DNA of 64,000 bases, from positions 282,018-346,017 of the forward strand of contig JBDKSW010000011.1 of NCBI GenBank assembly GCA_039698035.1, given 5' to 3'. The DNA comes from JAJFUI01 sp039698035 (lineage in GTDB: Bacteria > Planctomycetota > Planctomycetia > Pirellulales > Thermoguttaceae). The translations under genes and the position numbers were made by a program. The notes under the pieces are model-generated. The model ran no database searches. It worked only from the letters and a program-made list of their open reading frames with translations, and was not told where the DNA came from. This document shows positions 27,992 through 36,079 of the stretch, one piece after another. Each line of letters starts with the position of its first letter. Position 1 is the stretch's first letter.

Positions 27992-28387
27992 TTACCAAAC
28001 CTCGCAGAGGACTTCGCCGCCGAGCTTCCGTTGCCGGGCCTCCCGGTCGCTGATCACGCCGCGGCTGGTGCTGATAATACAGATACCCAGCCCGCCGAGG
28101 ATCGGCTTCAGACTCGTCACGCCACTGTAGACGCGCCGACCTGGCTTGCTGATGCGGCGAATACGCCGAATCACCCGCTCCCCGTTCGGGCCGTACTTTA
28201 GATGGACGCGGAGTTGGTTGGCCGGCTGGCCCTCCACCTCCTCCCAATCCCAGATATACCCTTCGCGCTTAAGCACCTCCGCCAATCCCCGCTTCACTTT
28301 GGAGACGGGCATATCAACTTGGGGCCGTTCGACGCGCACCGCGTTCCGGATGCGGGTCAACATGTCGGCAATCGGATCGGTCATCAT
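27992..28387 (-). CDS. rpsH: 30S ribosomal protein S8
   Basis: S8 binds helix 21 of 16S rRNA and in some bacteria represses the spc operon. 131 residues: TDPIADMLTRIRNAVRVERP, VSKVKRGLAEVLKREGYI, RRISKPGRRVYSGV and the C-terminal ISTSRGVISDREARQRKLGG. Two adjacent Met codons occur at the start. AAAGGA lies upstream. Confidence 0.98.
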   Translation of the reverse strand: MMTDPIADMLTRIRNAVRVERPQVDMPVSKVKRGLAEVLKREGYIWDWEEVEGQPANQLRVHLKYGPNGERVIRRIRRISKPGRRVYSGVTSLKPILGGLGICIISTSRGVISDREARQRKLGGEVLCEVW

Positions 28388-28402
28388 CGGTCTAGGGTCC
28401 TT

Positions 28403-28588
28403 TCACCAACTCGCCTTGCGGACGCCGGGAATCAAGCCGCCATCGGCGAGCTTACGGAAGCAAATCCGGCAGATGCCAAACTTGCGGTACACAGCCCGTG
28501 GACGCCCACAAATCCGACACCGCCGTACTCGCTGGGTCGAGAACTTCGGCTTGCGAAGCGCTTTGGCGACTTTCGACTTGCTTGCCAT
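28403..28588 (-). CDS. rpsN: 30S ribosomal protein S14, zinc-binding type
   Basis: 61 residues, MASKSKVAKALRKPKFSTQR. CRICG and CRICF form the C-x2-C...C-x2-C zinc site of the short S14 type. KLADGGLIPGVRKASW is the conserved end. It lies between rplE and rpsH in normal spc order. Confidence 0.98.
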   Translation of the reverse strand: MASKSKVAKALRKPKFSTQRVRRCRICGRPRAVYRKFGICRICFRKLADGGLIPGVRKASW

Positions 28589-28622
28589 GCAATCATCTCA
28601 CTCGTGGAATCGTATGTCCCAA

Positions 28623-29231
28623 CTAGGCCGCACGCAGCGGCATTCCAAAACCCCGCAACAACTCGCGGGCCTCATCGTCGTTTTCGGCGCTGGTGACCAG
28701 CGTGATGTTCATACCCTGGGGCGTGGTGAACTTATCGGGGTTCAATTCCGGGAACACCAATTGCTCTGTCAGCCCCAGGTTATAGTTTCCACGACCGTCG
28801 AAGCCGTTGGGATCGAGCCCGCGGAAGTCGCGAACTCGCGGCAAGGCGATCGAAATCAGCCGGTCGAGGAACTCATACATCCGCTTTCCGCGCAACGTCA
28901 CTTTGCAGCCAATCGGCATCCCTTCGCGCAGTTTGAAGTTAGCGATCGACTTACGGCTGACGGTCACAAGCGGCTTCTGGCCGCAGATGAGCGTCATCGC
29001 CTGAACCGCCTCTTCAAGATGCTTCTTTTCACTGATCGCCTTGCCAACGCCCATGTTCACAACCACCTTCTGCAGGCGGGGCAACGCGTGGCGATTGGTG
29101 CGGCCGAGCTTCTCCGCCAGGCTGGCGAGAATTTCTTTTCGGTACTTCTCTTGCAACCGCGGGACCGGAACAACCTCCGGCTCCTGAGATTGCTCGGCCT
29201 TACTCGGTTTCTTTGCTTTAGCTGCGCTCAT
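28623..29231 (-). CDS. rplE: 50S ribosomal protein L5
   Basis: L5 binds 5S rRNA and contacts P-site tRNA. 202 residues with a Lys/Glu-rich N-terminal extension of about 25 residues. Core: LPRLQKVVVNMGVGKAISEK, GCKVTLRGKRMYEFLDRL, RDFRGLDPNGFDGRGNYNLG and NITLVTSAENDDEARELL. The extension makes it longer than the usual 180. Confidence 0.98.
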   Translation of the reverse strand: MSAAKAKKPSKAEQSQEPEVVPVPRLQEKYRKEILASLAEKLGRTNRHALPRLQKVVVNMGVGKAISEKKHLEEAVQAMTLICGQKPLVTVSRKSIANFKLREGMPIGCKVTLRGKRMYEFLDRLISIALPRVRDFRGLDPNGFDGRGNYNLGLTEQLVFPELNPDKFTTPQGMNITLVTSAENDDEARELLRGFGMPLRAA

Positions 29232-29326
29232 ATCTGGCCTCGGACGGGTCCGCCGGCTGCGGCATTACTCGCAACGGCGGTCGTGGCTTGTTCTCTCAAA
29301 TGCCGATTGCGGCTTGCAATAATCCT

Positions 29327-29674
29327 CTACTTCGCGGCGTATCGGGCCTTGGCCGGCGAAACCAGCCCGTTGCCCGCCCCACATTTCTTGCAGTAACGCT
29401 CCTTGGCACCGTCGGGTAGATAGCGAACGCCGACTCGGGCCGCGGCCCCGCACTTCTGGCAGACCAGCTGCACATTACTGACGGAGATCGGCATCTCCTT
29501 CGAGAGCCGGCCGCCCTGCGGGTTCTTCTGGCTGCGCTTCACGTGCTTGTACACGCGATTGACACCCTCGACGACCAGCTTGTCGGTCTTCCGAATCACA
29601 CGGAGAACCTTGCCGGTGGTGCCGCGATCATCGCCGGCGATCACTTTCACGGTGTCGTTGCTCTTGATCCGCAT
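29327..29674 (-). CDS. rplX: 50S ribosomal protein L24 (with C-terminal zinc ribbon)
   Basis: An early-assembly large-subunit protein, 115 residues. KOW motif: DTVKVIAGDDRGTTGKVLRV. Then NRVYKHVKRSQKNPQGGRLS and two CxxC pairs (CQKC, CKKC) of a zinc ribbon. The ATG at 29674 overlaps the rplN stop (TGATG), which indicates coupled translation. The GTG one codon earlier is less likely. Confidence 0.97.
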   Translation of the reverse strand: MRIKSNDTVKVIAGDDRGTTGKVLRVIRKTDKLVVEGVNRVYKHVKRSQKNPQGGRLSKEMPISVSNVQLVCQKCGAAARVGVRYLPDGAKERYCKKCGAGNGLVSPAKARYAAK

Positions 29675-30042
29675 CACACGACCTCACTGGCGAGACTGAC
29701 GATTTTCATGAAGTTCCGGTCGCGGAGCTCGCGGCCGACGGCGCCAAAAATGCGCGTACCGCGCGGGTTCTGGTCGTTATCGATAATGACGGCCGCATTG
29801 CTGTCAAACCGTACGTAGCTGCCATCGCTCCGCCTGGTGGGCTGTTTCGTCCGAACGATCACAGCCTTGACCACGGCCCCCTTCTTTAGGTCGCTGCCGG
29901 GACTGACGCTCTTCACACTGCAGACGATGATGTCGCCGAGCCGGGCGAACCGCTTCCGCGAGCCACCCAACACCTTGATGCACATCAGTTCCTTGGCCCC
30001 GGTATTGTCGGCCACGGCCATCCGCGATTCCATTTGAATCAT
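29674..30042 (-). CDS. rplN: 50S ribosomal protein L14
   Basis: 122 residues, starting MIQMESRMAVADNTGAKELM. IKVLGGSRKRFARLGDIIVC and the C-terminal GAVGRELRDRNFMKIVSLAS are diagnostic. Universal protein of the 50S subunit interface. It lies 21 bases downstream of rpsQ and its stop overlaps the rplX start. Confidence 0.98.
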   Translation of the reverse strand: MIQMESRMAVADNTGAKELMCIKVLGGSRKRFARLGDIIVCSVKSVSPGSDLKKGAVVKAVIVRTKQPTRRSDGSYVRFDSNAAVIIDNDQNPRGTRIFGAVGRELRDRNFMKIVSLASEVV

Positions 30043-30063
30043 GACTATGCTCCTTGCCCCGAA

Positions 30064-30378
30064 CTACTCGGCGGCGGGTTGCTCCGCGGGCGTGTTGCAA
30101 CGGGCGGCGGCACGCATCGCGGCCACGTCCAGCATCTTTCCCTTCTCGACTATCCGGACCAATTCCCAACGTTTGGTTCGGGACAGCGGCCGGGATTCGA
30201 CGATTTCGACCAGGTCGCCCAATTGCGACTCGTTCTTCTCATCATGGACGTGGCAGACCGTCTTCCGACGGATGTATTTTCCGTACCGGGGGTGCCGGAC
30301 CAGCCGAGGAATCTCCACCCGGCGTGTCTTAGCCGCCTTGTCGCTGGTGACGATCCCGGTCTCGATGCGCTTGGGCAT
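30064..30378 (-). CDS. rpsQ: 30S ribosomal protein S17
   Basis: S17 is a primary 16S-binding OB-fold protein. 104 residues with GIVTSDKAAKTRRVEIPRL, HPRYGKYIRRKTVCHVHDE, GDLVEIVESRPLSRTKRWEL. A 20-residue Ala/Pro/Glu tail extends the C-terminus. The ATG at 30378 lies 5 bases after the rpmC stop. The frame open to 30603 is not real upstream. Confidence 0.96.
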   Translation of the reverse strand: MPKRIETGIVTSDKAAKTRRVEIPRLVRHPRYGKYIRRKTVCHVHDEKNESQLGDLVEIVESRPLSRTKRWELVRIVEKGKMLDVAAMRAAARCNTPAEQPAAE

Positions 30379-30383
30379 GGCTC

Positions 30384-30623
30384 CTATTCCTGCTTCTCGG
30401 CGGCGCCACTGACAGCCTGAGCTTTCTCGGCGGCGTGGCGACGTTGGGTCTGAACGGTCTGAATCCGGGCGATCAGGCGTCGCTGCTTTCGCAGCTCGCT
30501 GGGCGCGTCGAGCCGCTCCGTCTGGGCTTGCAGCCGCAGATGGAACAAGTTGCTCGTGGTGTCCTTCAAGTTGAGCGCCAACTGCTCGTCGCTCATCTCG
30601 CAAAGTTCGGCGGCCTTGGTCAT
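30384..30623 (-). CDS. rpmC: 50S ribosomal protein L29
   Basis: 79 residues: MTKAAELCEMSDEQLALNLK, then SNLFHLRLQAQTERLDAPSE and LRKQRRLIARIQTVQTQRR. This is the two-helix hairpin of L29 near the exit tunnel, followed by a short Ala/Glu tail. The start at 30623 fits family length. The longer open frame to 30752 overlaps rplP. Confidence 0.95.
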   Translation of the reverse strand: MTKAAELCEMSDEQLALNLKDTTSNLFHLRLQAQTERLDAPSELRKQRRLIARIQTVQTQRRHAAEKAQAVSGAAEKQE

Positions 30624-30657
30624 GTCACGTTCTCTTCTAGGGTGCCGAATTCCAATA

Positions 30658-31074
30658 CTAAACGGGTCGGCGGCGGAGGAACCGCACGCGAACCGGCATC
30701 TTGTGGGCCAAACGGGTGAAACACATCCGCGCGGCCTCCTCGGAAATTCCACTGACCTCGTACAGCACGGTGCCGGGACGAATCACAGCGGCCCAATACT
30801 CCGGCTCGCCTTTTCCCTTGCCCATTCTCGTCTCCAAGGGGATCGACGTGATGGGTTTGTGGGGGAAGACGCGGATATACAGGCGTCCTTCGCTCCGCAG
30901 GTACTGCTGGGCAGCGATACGCCCGGCCTCGATCGTGGCCGCGCTCAACCAGCCGCCCTGCATTGCCTGCAGGCCGAAATCGCCGTGGACCACGCGGTTA
31001 CCGCGCGAGGCGTTACCTCTTATACGTCCTCTTTGGCTTTTTCGGTGCTTGACCCGTTTTGGCATCAGCGCCAT
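30658..31074 (-). CDS. rplP: 50S ribosomal protein L16
   Basis: L16 organises the A-site tRNA region. 138 residues: MALMPKRVKHRKSQRGRIRG at the start, FGLQAMQGGWLSAATIEAGR, RVFPHKPITSIPLETRMGKG and VIRPGTVLYEVSGISEEAAR. A GAGGA site precedes the ATG at 31074. The second Met at 31065 is the other option. It overlaps the rpsC 3' end by 62 bases (53 from the second Met). Confidence 0.97.
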   Translation of the reverse strand: MALMPKRVKHRKSQRGRIRGNASRGNRVVHGDFGLQAMQGGWLSAATIEAGRIAAQQYLRSEGRLYIRVFPHKPITSIPLETRMGKGKGEPEYWAAVIRPGTVLYEVSGISEEAARMCFTRLAHKMPVRVRFLRRRPV

Positions 31075-31729
31075 GATCTTCGTCCTCGCTGTATGTTCCC
31101 TGATTGATCCACACTTGCACGCCGATGTGCCCCTGGGCGATCAGCGCTTCGGCAAAGCCGTAATCGATCTTCGCCCGCAACGTGCTCAGCGGGATCGAGC
31201 CGGCAATCTGCTTCTCGCGGCGCGACATTTCGGCCCCGCCGAGCCGGCCGGACAATTGAATCTTGATTCCCTTGGCCCCCGCCTCCATCGTCTGCTCGAT
31301 CGACCGCTTCATCGTGCGGCGGAACCCGGAACGCTTTTCCAACTGCTCACAGATGTCCTCGGCGACGAGCTGAGCAACGATCTCCGGCCGGTTGATCTCC
31401 TCGATCTTCAGGTTGATCCGGCGGCCGGTCTTCTCTTGAAGCTCCTTTTGCAGCTCCTCGACTCGCTCACCCTTGCGTCCGATCAGAAGGCCTGGCCGCG
31501 CCGAAAACAGCACGACCTTAACCTCATCGCGAGTCCGCTCGATCTCGATCTTCGAGATCGCCGGGTAGAGCGCCTTGCCAAACTTGTCCTTGCGGTCCTT
31601 GATGTAGTTGCGAATCTTCTGGTCTTCGACCAGCAGATCGGCGAACTCCTGTTTCGAGGCATACCAGCGGCTTTTCCAGCCGACCATGATGCCGGTACGA
31701 AACCCGACGGGATTGACTTTCTGACCCAT
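31013..31729 (-). CDS. rpsC: 30S ribosomal protein S3
   Basis: S3 lines the mRNA entry channel. 238 residues: MGQKVNPVGFRTGIMVGWKS, KH domain with LLIGRKGERVEELQKEL, C domain with GAKGIKIQLSGRLGGAEMSR and QGHIGVQVWINQGTY. The last 20 residues (acidic, then KKPKRTYKR) are read in a different frame over the first codons of rplP. Confidence 0.98.
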   Translation of the reverse strand: MGQKVNPVGFRTGIMVGWKSRWYASKQEFADLLVEDQKIRNYIKDRKDKFGKALYPAISKIEIERTRDEVKVVLFSARPGLLIGRKGERVEELQKELQEKTGRRINLKIEEINRPEIVAQLVAEDICEQLEKRSGFRRTMKRSIEQTMEAGAKGIKIQLSGRLGGAEMSRREKQIAGSIPLSTLRAKIDYGFAEALIAQGHIGVQVWINQGTYSEDEDHGADAKTGQAPKKPKRTYKR

Positions 31730-31767
31730 GGTTTGCTCTTGCCGCCAAGTCGGCGACCGCTAAACGT

Positions 31768-32094
31768 TTATTCCAATGCCACGTGAATGTGGGAGAATCG
31801 CTTCTTAATGACGGAGGCCATGCCACGTGCGTGCGGCCGCATCCGTTTGAACATCGGGCCGCCGTCCACGCGGCAATCCACGACCGCCAAGTGGTGGAGA
31901 TTAGCCGCCCGACGATCCTCGGCGTTTGCCAGCGCGCTGCGAAGAACCTTCTCGATCATCCGCGCCCCACGATGAGGCTGATACTTGAGGATGTCGAGGG
32001 CGTCATCGGCCAGCTTGCCGCGAACCAGGTCAGCCAAGGGGCGAACCTTGCGGGCGCTGATGCGCGCGAATCGGTATGTCGCTTCGTACGCCAT
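31768..32094 (-). CDS. rplV: 50S ribosomal protein L22
   Basis: L22 lines the peptide exit tunnel. 108 residues: ATYRFARISARKVRPLADLV, ARMIEKVLRSALANAEDRR, and the tunnel hairpin with DGGPMFKRMRPHARGMASVI. Standard length, between rpsS and rpsC. Confidence 0.98.
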   Translation of the reverse strand: MAYEATYRFARISARKVRPLADLVRGKLADDALDILKYQPHRGARMIEKVLRSALANAEDRRAANLHHLAVVDCRVDGGPMFKRMRPHARGMASVIKKRFSHIHVALE

Positions 32095-32103
32095 GGTATA
32101 TTC

Positions 32104-32373
32104 CTATCGCTTGCCCTTCCCGCCGTGGCCGCGGAAGGTCCGCGTTGGGGCGAACTCGCCCAAGCGGTGCCCCACCATTTCCTCGGTCACAAACACTTTC
32201 AGGTGGACCTTGCCGTTATGGACCATGAAGGTGTGGCCCACGAACTCTGGCACGATCGTACACGCCCTGGCCCAGGTCTTCATCGGCTCCTTCGTTCCCG
32301 CATCGTTCTGCTTCGAGACTTTCTGAAACAGCTTGGGGTTAACGAACGGACCCTTCTTAAGTGATCTTCCCAT
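32104..32373 (-). CDS. rpsS: 30S ribosomal protein S19
   Basis: S19 pairs with S13 in the 30S head. 89 residues: MGRSLKKGPFVNPKLFQKV, TIVPEFVGHTFMVHNGKVH, VTEEMVGHRLGEFAPTRTF and a basic tail. The Met at 32373 is the family start. Two codons upstream are also open. Confidence 0.98.
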   Translation of the reverse strand: MGRSLKKGPFVNPKLFQKVSKQNDAGTKEPMKTWARACTIVPEFVGHTFMVHNGKVHLKVFVTEEMVGHRLGEFAPTRTFRGHGGKGKR

Positions 32374-32445
32374 AGTCAAGCTTTCAGCTATCAGCCATCC
32401 GCGATCAGCAACCAGCCATCAAGCTGACCGCTGGCCAGTGGCCAC
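32374..32445. repeat. CAGC/ATCAGC word spacer between rplB and rpsS
   Basis: A 72-base spacer composed of TTCAGCTATCAGCCATC, GCGATCAGCAACCAGCCATC and a GGCCAGTGGCC palindrome. It uses the same words as the 26831 spacer and precedes the rpsS start. Confidence 0.65.
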
Positions 32446-33303
32446 TCATTTGATCTTCAATTGCCCATACCTTCGGGACTTGCGCCGACGGACGATTGCC
32501 TTGTTCGACGGCTTTCGGCGCTTACGGGTGGTACCGCCCTTAGCCAGCTTGCCCGTAGGACTCACCGGATGGCGACCGCCCTTGGTGCGACCTTCGCCAC
32601 CGCCGTGCGGATGGTCGATCGGGTTCATTGCCGTACCGCGAACGAACGGCCGCCAGCCAAGCCACCGATTGCGGCCGGCCTTACCCAACACGATACCCAT
32701 GTGATCCGAATTGCCAACCACGCCAATCGTGGCGCGGCACGTGGCCGGCACGCGGCGGATTTCACCGCTCGGCAGGTTGATCTGGGCCCAGTCGGCATCG
32801 CGGGCGGCCAGGGTGGCCCGAATGCCAGCGGACCGGCACAACACGCCGCCGCGACCAGGCTGCATCTCGATATTGTGAACATCCATGCCCAGCGGAATCA
32901 GCGACAGCGGCAGGCAGTTGCCGACAGCCGCCGGCGCGTCCGGCCCGCTTTGGACCTTGTCGCCCGCCTTGAGGCCCTCGGGGGCCAAAATATAGCGCTT
33001 CTCGCCATCAACGTAATGCAGCAGCGCGATCCGCGCGCTACGATTCGGGTCATATTGGATCGAATTAACCAGGGCCGGCACGCCGTCCTTGTCGCGACGG
33101 AAATCGATCAGGCGGAGCGCCCGCTTGTGACCGCCACCGCGATGCCGGGCCGTGATCCGCCCTTGGTTGTTGCGTCCACCCTTGCGCTTCTTCGGCCGCA
33201 TCAGAGCCTTCACCGGCTTGGCACCGGGGGTTAGCTCGGCGAAGTCGCTCACGGTGGCCCCACGACGGCCTGGCGTGGTCGGATTGTATTTGCGAATGCC
33301 CAT
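32446..33303 (-). CDS. rplB: 50S ribosomal protein L2
   Basis: L2 is essential for the peptidyl-transferase centre. 285 residues: MGIRKYNPTTPGRRGATVSD, KKRKGGRNNQGRITARHRGG, EGLKAGDKVQSG, and the C-terminal WRPFVRGTAMNPIDHPHGGG containing the conserved His near the catalytic centre. Normal length. Confidence 0.99.
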   Translation of the reverse strand: MGIRKYNPTTPGRRGATVSDFAELTPGAKPVKALMRPKKRKGGRNNQGRITARHRGGGHKRALRLIDFRRDKDGVPALVNSIQYDPNRSARIALLHYVDGEKRYILAPEGLKAGDKVQSGPDAPAAVGNCLPLSLIPLGMDVHNIEMQPGRGGVLCRSAGIRATLAARDADWAQINLPSGEIRRVPATCRATIGVVGNSDHMGIVLGKAGRNRWLGWRPFVRGTAMNPIDHPHGGGEGRTKGGRHPVSPTGKLAKGGTTRKRRKPSNKAIVRRRKSRRYGQLKIK

Positions 33304-33411
33304 GGTAGTGGTCAGTGGTCAGTGGCTAGTGGTCAGTCTCTCAAAGCAAACGACGCGGTCTTCGCTTCCTCCGGCCATCGGCCACAGGCCGCTGACCACG
33401 TCTCGAGACCA
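33304..33411. repeat. GGTCAGT tandem repeat with inverted arms between rplW and rplB
   Basis: Four heptamers (33310-33337) read GGTCAGT, GGTCAGT, GGCTAGT, GGTCAGT. About 60-75 bases on, complementary words appear: CTGACCAC (33392-33399) and GACCACTA (33407-33414, the last 3 bases in rplW). TAGTGGTC at 33306-33313 pairs exactly with the latter. The middle contains a GGCC-rich near palindrome. The whole spacer can fold into a long imperfect hairpin. Confidence 0.8.
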
Positions 33412-33723
33412 CTAGAAGAAGTTAATCCTATGTTCGGGGTCCAGCGTTACGATGGCCTTTTTCCAGGCCGTGGTCTTTCCCTTGCGGAACCGGCTTCGGC
33501 GAGCCTTGCCACGACGGTTCTGAATATTCACTCGCACCACCTTCACATCGAACAGGTGCTCGACCGCCGAACGCACGTCGTCCTTGCCGGCCAGCCGACT
33601 GATCTCGAAGGCATAGGCGTTGCAACGATTCGCCTTGTGCATTCCCTTTTCAGTCACCAGCGGCCGAAGGATGACCTGATGCGGCTCCAACTGCACGCCG
33701 GATTTCGTGGCATCTCGACCCAT
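33412..33723 (-). CDS. rplW: 50S ribosomal protein L23
   Basis: L23 sits at the tunnel exit and docks trigger factor and SRP. 103 residues: VILRPLVTEKGMHKANRCNA, FEISRLAGKDDVRSAVEHLF, VKVVRVNIQNRRGKARR, and the end AIVTLDPEHRINFF. Normal order after rplD. Confidence 0.97.
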   Translation of the reverse strand: MGRDATKSGVQLEPHQVILRPLVTEKGMHKANRCNAYAFEISRLAGKDDVRSAVEHLFDVKVVRVNIQNRRGKARRSRFRKGKTTAWKKAIVTLDPEHRINFF

Positions 33724-33783
33724 GATATTTCCTCACAAAAGCCACTTGCGGCTTCACACGCGACGCCCGGTCGCGGCTCTCTA

Positions 33784-34419
33784 CTATTGTTTCGTGGATG
33801 TCTTTTCGCGGATCGCGTCCAGAGCCGACGTGGTCATCAACACCCGCCTGGGGCTCAGCACATTGAGTGCATTGAGTTCCGTCACCGGGGCAACCGACAC
33901 ACCGCCCACATTGCGAAGGCTCTTGTAGACGTTCGTGTCGTAGTCAGGCAGTGCTACCAACACACTCGTATTCGCAAGCTTGAGCGCCTTCAGAATGGCC
34001 GCTGCATCGCGGGTCTTCGGCTGCTCGAAGCTCAGATTGTCGATCAACGTGATTTCTGCGTCGGCCAGACGCGACGCCAGCGCCATACGCGTCGCAAGCT
34101 GAAGCGCCTTCCTTGGCAACCGGTACGACCAATCACGGGGCTGCCTGGCGTGGATATGTCCGCCGCCACGACGCACGCCACTGCGGCGGGAGCCCGCCCG
34201 AGCGTTGCCCGTACCCTTTTGCCGATACATCTTCTTGCTCGTACCCGAAACCTCGCTACGGGTCTTCGTCTTGACAGAGCCCTGTCGCAGGTTGTTCTGA
34301 TACATCACGACGGCGTCGTGCAGCAACTGCTTGCTGATGCGCGGGGCCAACTGCGCGGGATCGATCTCATACTTGCCGACTTCAGCGCCCGTTCGATCGT
34401 AAATTGGCAAACTCAGCAT
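33784..34419 (-). CDS. rplD: 50S ribosomal protein L4
   Basis: L4 is a tunnel protein and, in some bacteria, represses the S10 operon. 211 residues from Met 34419: MLSLPIYDRTGAEVGKYEID, SEVSGTSKKMYRQKGTGNAR, SGVRRGGGHIHARQPRDWSY, then the Rossmann-like C domain. The frame is open to 34464, but those 15 residues are not typical. No strong ribosome site is visible for any start. Confidence 0.96.
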   Translation of the reverse strand: MLSLPIYDRTGAEVGKYEIDPAQLAPRISKQLLHDAVVMYQNNLRQGSVKTKTRSEVSGTSKKMYRQKGTGNARAGSRRSGVRRGGGHIHARQPRDWSYRLPRKALQLATRMALASRLADAEITLIDNLSFEQPKTRDAAAILKALKLANTSVLVALPDYDTNVYKSLRNVGGVSVAPVTELNALNVLSPRRVLMTTSALDAIREKTSTKQ

Positions 34420-34466
34420 TGCTACACCGTATGTCATGGGGTGCGAAAAGACGCACCGTTGCAATC

Positions 34467-35153
34467 CTACAACTTGTTCGTTTCCCGGATGACGACGTAG
34501 CCGCCGTTGGGACCCGGAACTGCGCCGCGAAGAACCAACAGGTTGTTTTCAACGTCCACCGTCACGACCTTCAAATTCCGCATCGTACAGCGGGCATTGC
34601 CATAGCGGCCAGCCATCCGACGCCCCTTGAAGACGTGGTGCGGATCGGTATTACAGCCGATTGAGCCGGCGTGGCGATGCACCTTCTTAACACCATGCGA
34701 AGCCCGCTGACCGGCGAAATTATGCCGCTTCATAACACCGGCCGTGCCACGCCCCTTACTGGTGCCAATGACATCGACCGCAGCGACCTTGGCGAAGACA
34801 TCGACCTTGACTTCCTGACCGACAGCCAAGCCATCCGTCGCACCACGGAACTCGCGAACGAATCGCTGCGGCTCACAGCCGGCCTTTGGAGCAAGCTGAA
34901 TTCCGGCAGCAGCACGTCGCTTCTGACGTTTGCTATCGAGCTTCGCGACCTGCCCACGGGCAGCGCGGCTCGCCAGACGGCGAGGCTTATCAAGATAGCC
35001 CAACTGAACAGCCTCGTAGCCGTCCTGGGCCTGTGTTCGCAACTGGAGGACGTGACAAGGGCCCGCCTGAATCACCGTTGCCGGGATCACTTGGCCGGTC
35101 GCATCGAAAATCTGCGTCATCCCGACCTTTCGGCCGAGCATTCCAACTACCAT
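34467..35153 (-). CDS. rplC: 50S ribosomal protein L3
   Basis: L3 is an early 50S protein near the peptidyl-transferase centre. 228 residues: MLGRKVGMTQIFDATGQVIP after four leader residues, VIGTSKGRGTAGVMKRHNFA, and GRRMAGRYGNARCTMRNLKV. The start is at 35153 or the internal Met at 35141. A 163-base spacer with GGGTTCAG/CTCAGG words separates it from rpsJ. Confidence 0.97.
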   Translation of the reverse strand: MVVGMLGRKVGMTQIFDATGQVIPATVIQAGPCHVLQLRTQAQDGYEAVQLGYLDKPRRLASRAARGQVAKLDSKRQKRRAAAGIQLAPKAGCEPQRFVREFRGATDGLAVGQEVKVDVFAKVAAVDVIGTSKGRGTAGVMKRHNFAGQRASHGVKKVHRHAGSIGCNTDPHHVFKGRRMAGRYGNARCTMRNLKVVTVDVENNLLVLRGAVPGPNGGYVVIRETNKL

Positions 35154-35316
35154 CGCCGTTGGCCCTTGTGCTACGTCGCCGGTGGGAACCGCCGGCTCCG
35201 GCCGACATTACCCACCCAGCTTCCGTTTCATATTCGGGTTCAGTATCCGGGACTCAGGTCCTAAACTCAGGAACGAGACTCAACCACACCCGCCCAAGCC
35301 CTCATCGTCGCAATTT

Positions 35317-35646
35317 TTAGTGCCGACTGGTCGCCTTGATCTTAATGTCCACGCCGGCCGGCAGACTGAGCTTATTCAACGCCTCGATTGTCTTGGCAGT
35401 CGCCTGCATGATGTCGATCAGCCGCTTATGCGTGCGGATCTCAAACTGCTGACGAGCCTTCTTGTCCACATGGGGACTAGACTGGACCGTGTAGCGTTCA
35501 ACACGCGTCGGCAGTGGGATTGGCCCATGAACGACCGAGCCGGTCCTTTTTGCGGTGTCCACAATCTCTACGGCACTCTGATCCAGGATAGCGTGATCGT
35601 ACGCCTCCATCCGAATCCGAATGATTTCGCTAGTCTGACCAGCCAC
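35317..35646 (-). CDS. rpsJ: 30S ribosomal protein S10
   Basis: S10 is a 30S head protein that also acts in antitermination (NusE). 109 residues from a GTG at 35646, which has a perfect GGAGG 7 bases upstream. Core: IIRIRMEAYDHAILDQSAVE, GPIPLPTRVERYTVQSSPHV, KKARQQFEIRTHKRLIDI and the end DIKIKA. The open frame to 35799 is spurious upstream. It is the first gene of the ribosomal cluster. fusA, tuf, rpsL and rpsG are not upstream as they often are. Confidence 0.96.
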   Translation of the reverse strand: MAGQTSEIIRIRMEAYDHAILDQSAVEIVDTAKRTGSVVHGPIPLPTRVERYTVQSSPHVDKKARQQFEIRTHKRLIDIMQATAKTIEALNKLSLPAGVDIKIKATSRH

Positions 35647-35722
35647 GGATATCCTCCGAGTAACTCGACTGCCGACTTGCCAAGCAACAGTCCGGTCCCG
35701 CCACTCAGGCGGGAAACAAGAG

Positions 35723-35751
35723 ATCGTATCATTGTCGTCAGATGACGTCAA
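35723..35751 (-). promoter_or_regulatory. Predicted sigma-70-type promoter of the S10 ribosomal cluster
   Basis: On the minus strand TTGACG (35751-35746) and TACGAT (35728-35723) are separated by exactly 17 bases. The expected start point is near 35716, about 70 bases before the rpsJ GTG. Both hexamers are close to consensus. This is prediction from sequence only. Confidence 0.6.
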
Positions 35752-36079
35752 TGGGCGGTGCTGAAAATTCCAGATTCGTTTTTTTGAGCCTCTCGTCACA
35801 TCCCAGAGCCCAAAGAAGTCTCCGTGAATTAACCAGATTCACCGCAAGGCTAGTAGTGAAGGGTGGTGCGTATCGCCTTAAAACGCTTTCCATGGGCAAC
35901 CAGCTTGACCGGTCAACCCCACCCAGACAATATTGGGTGTTTGGGGATGCACGCCCTCCGCGGGCCGGTATTTGGTCTTTATTTCTGCGCAGCCGGCTCG
36001 CCTTTTCTTGGCTCATTGGCCACGGTGGACGACGATCAACGGCAACGCCCGAATCGATCAAGCCAGATATAGCACGACG

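Noticed and set aside
33310..33337. Tandem GGTCAGT units considered as a CRISPR array
   Set aside because: The units are 7 bases without spacers, and no cas genes are nearby.
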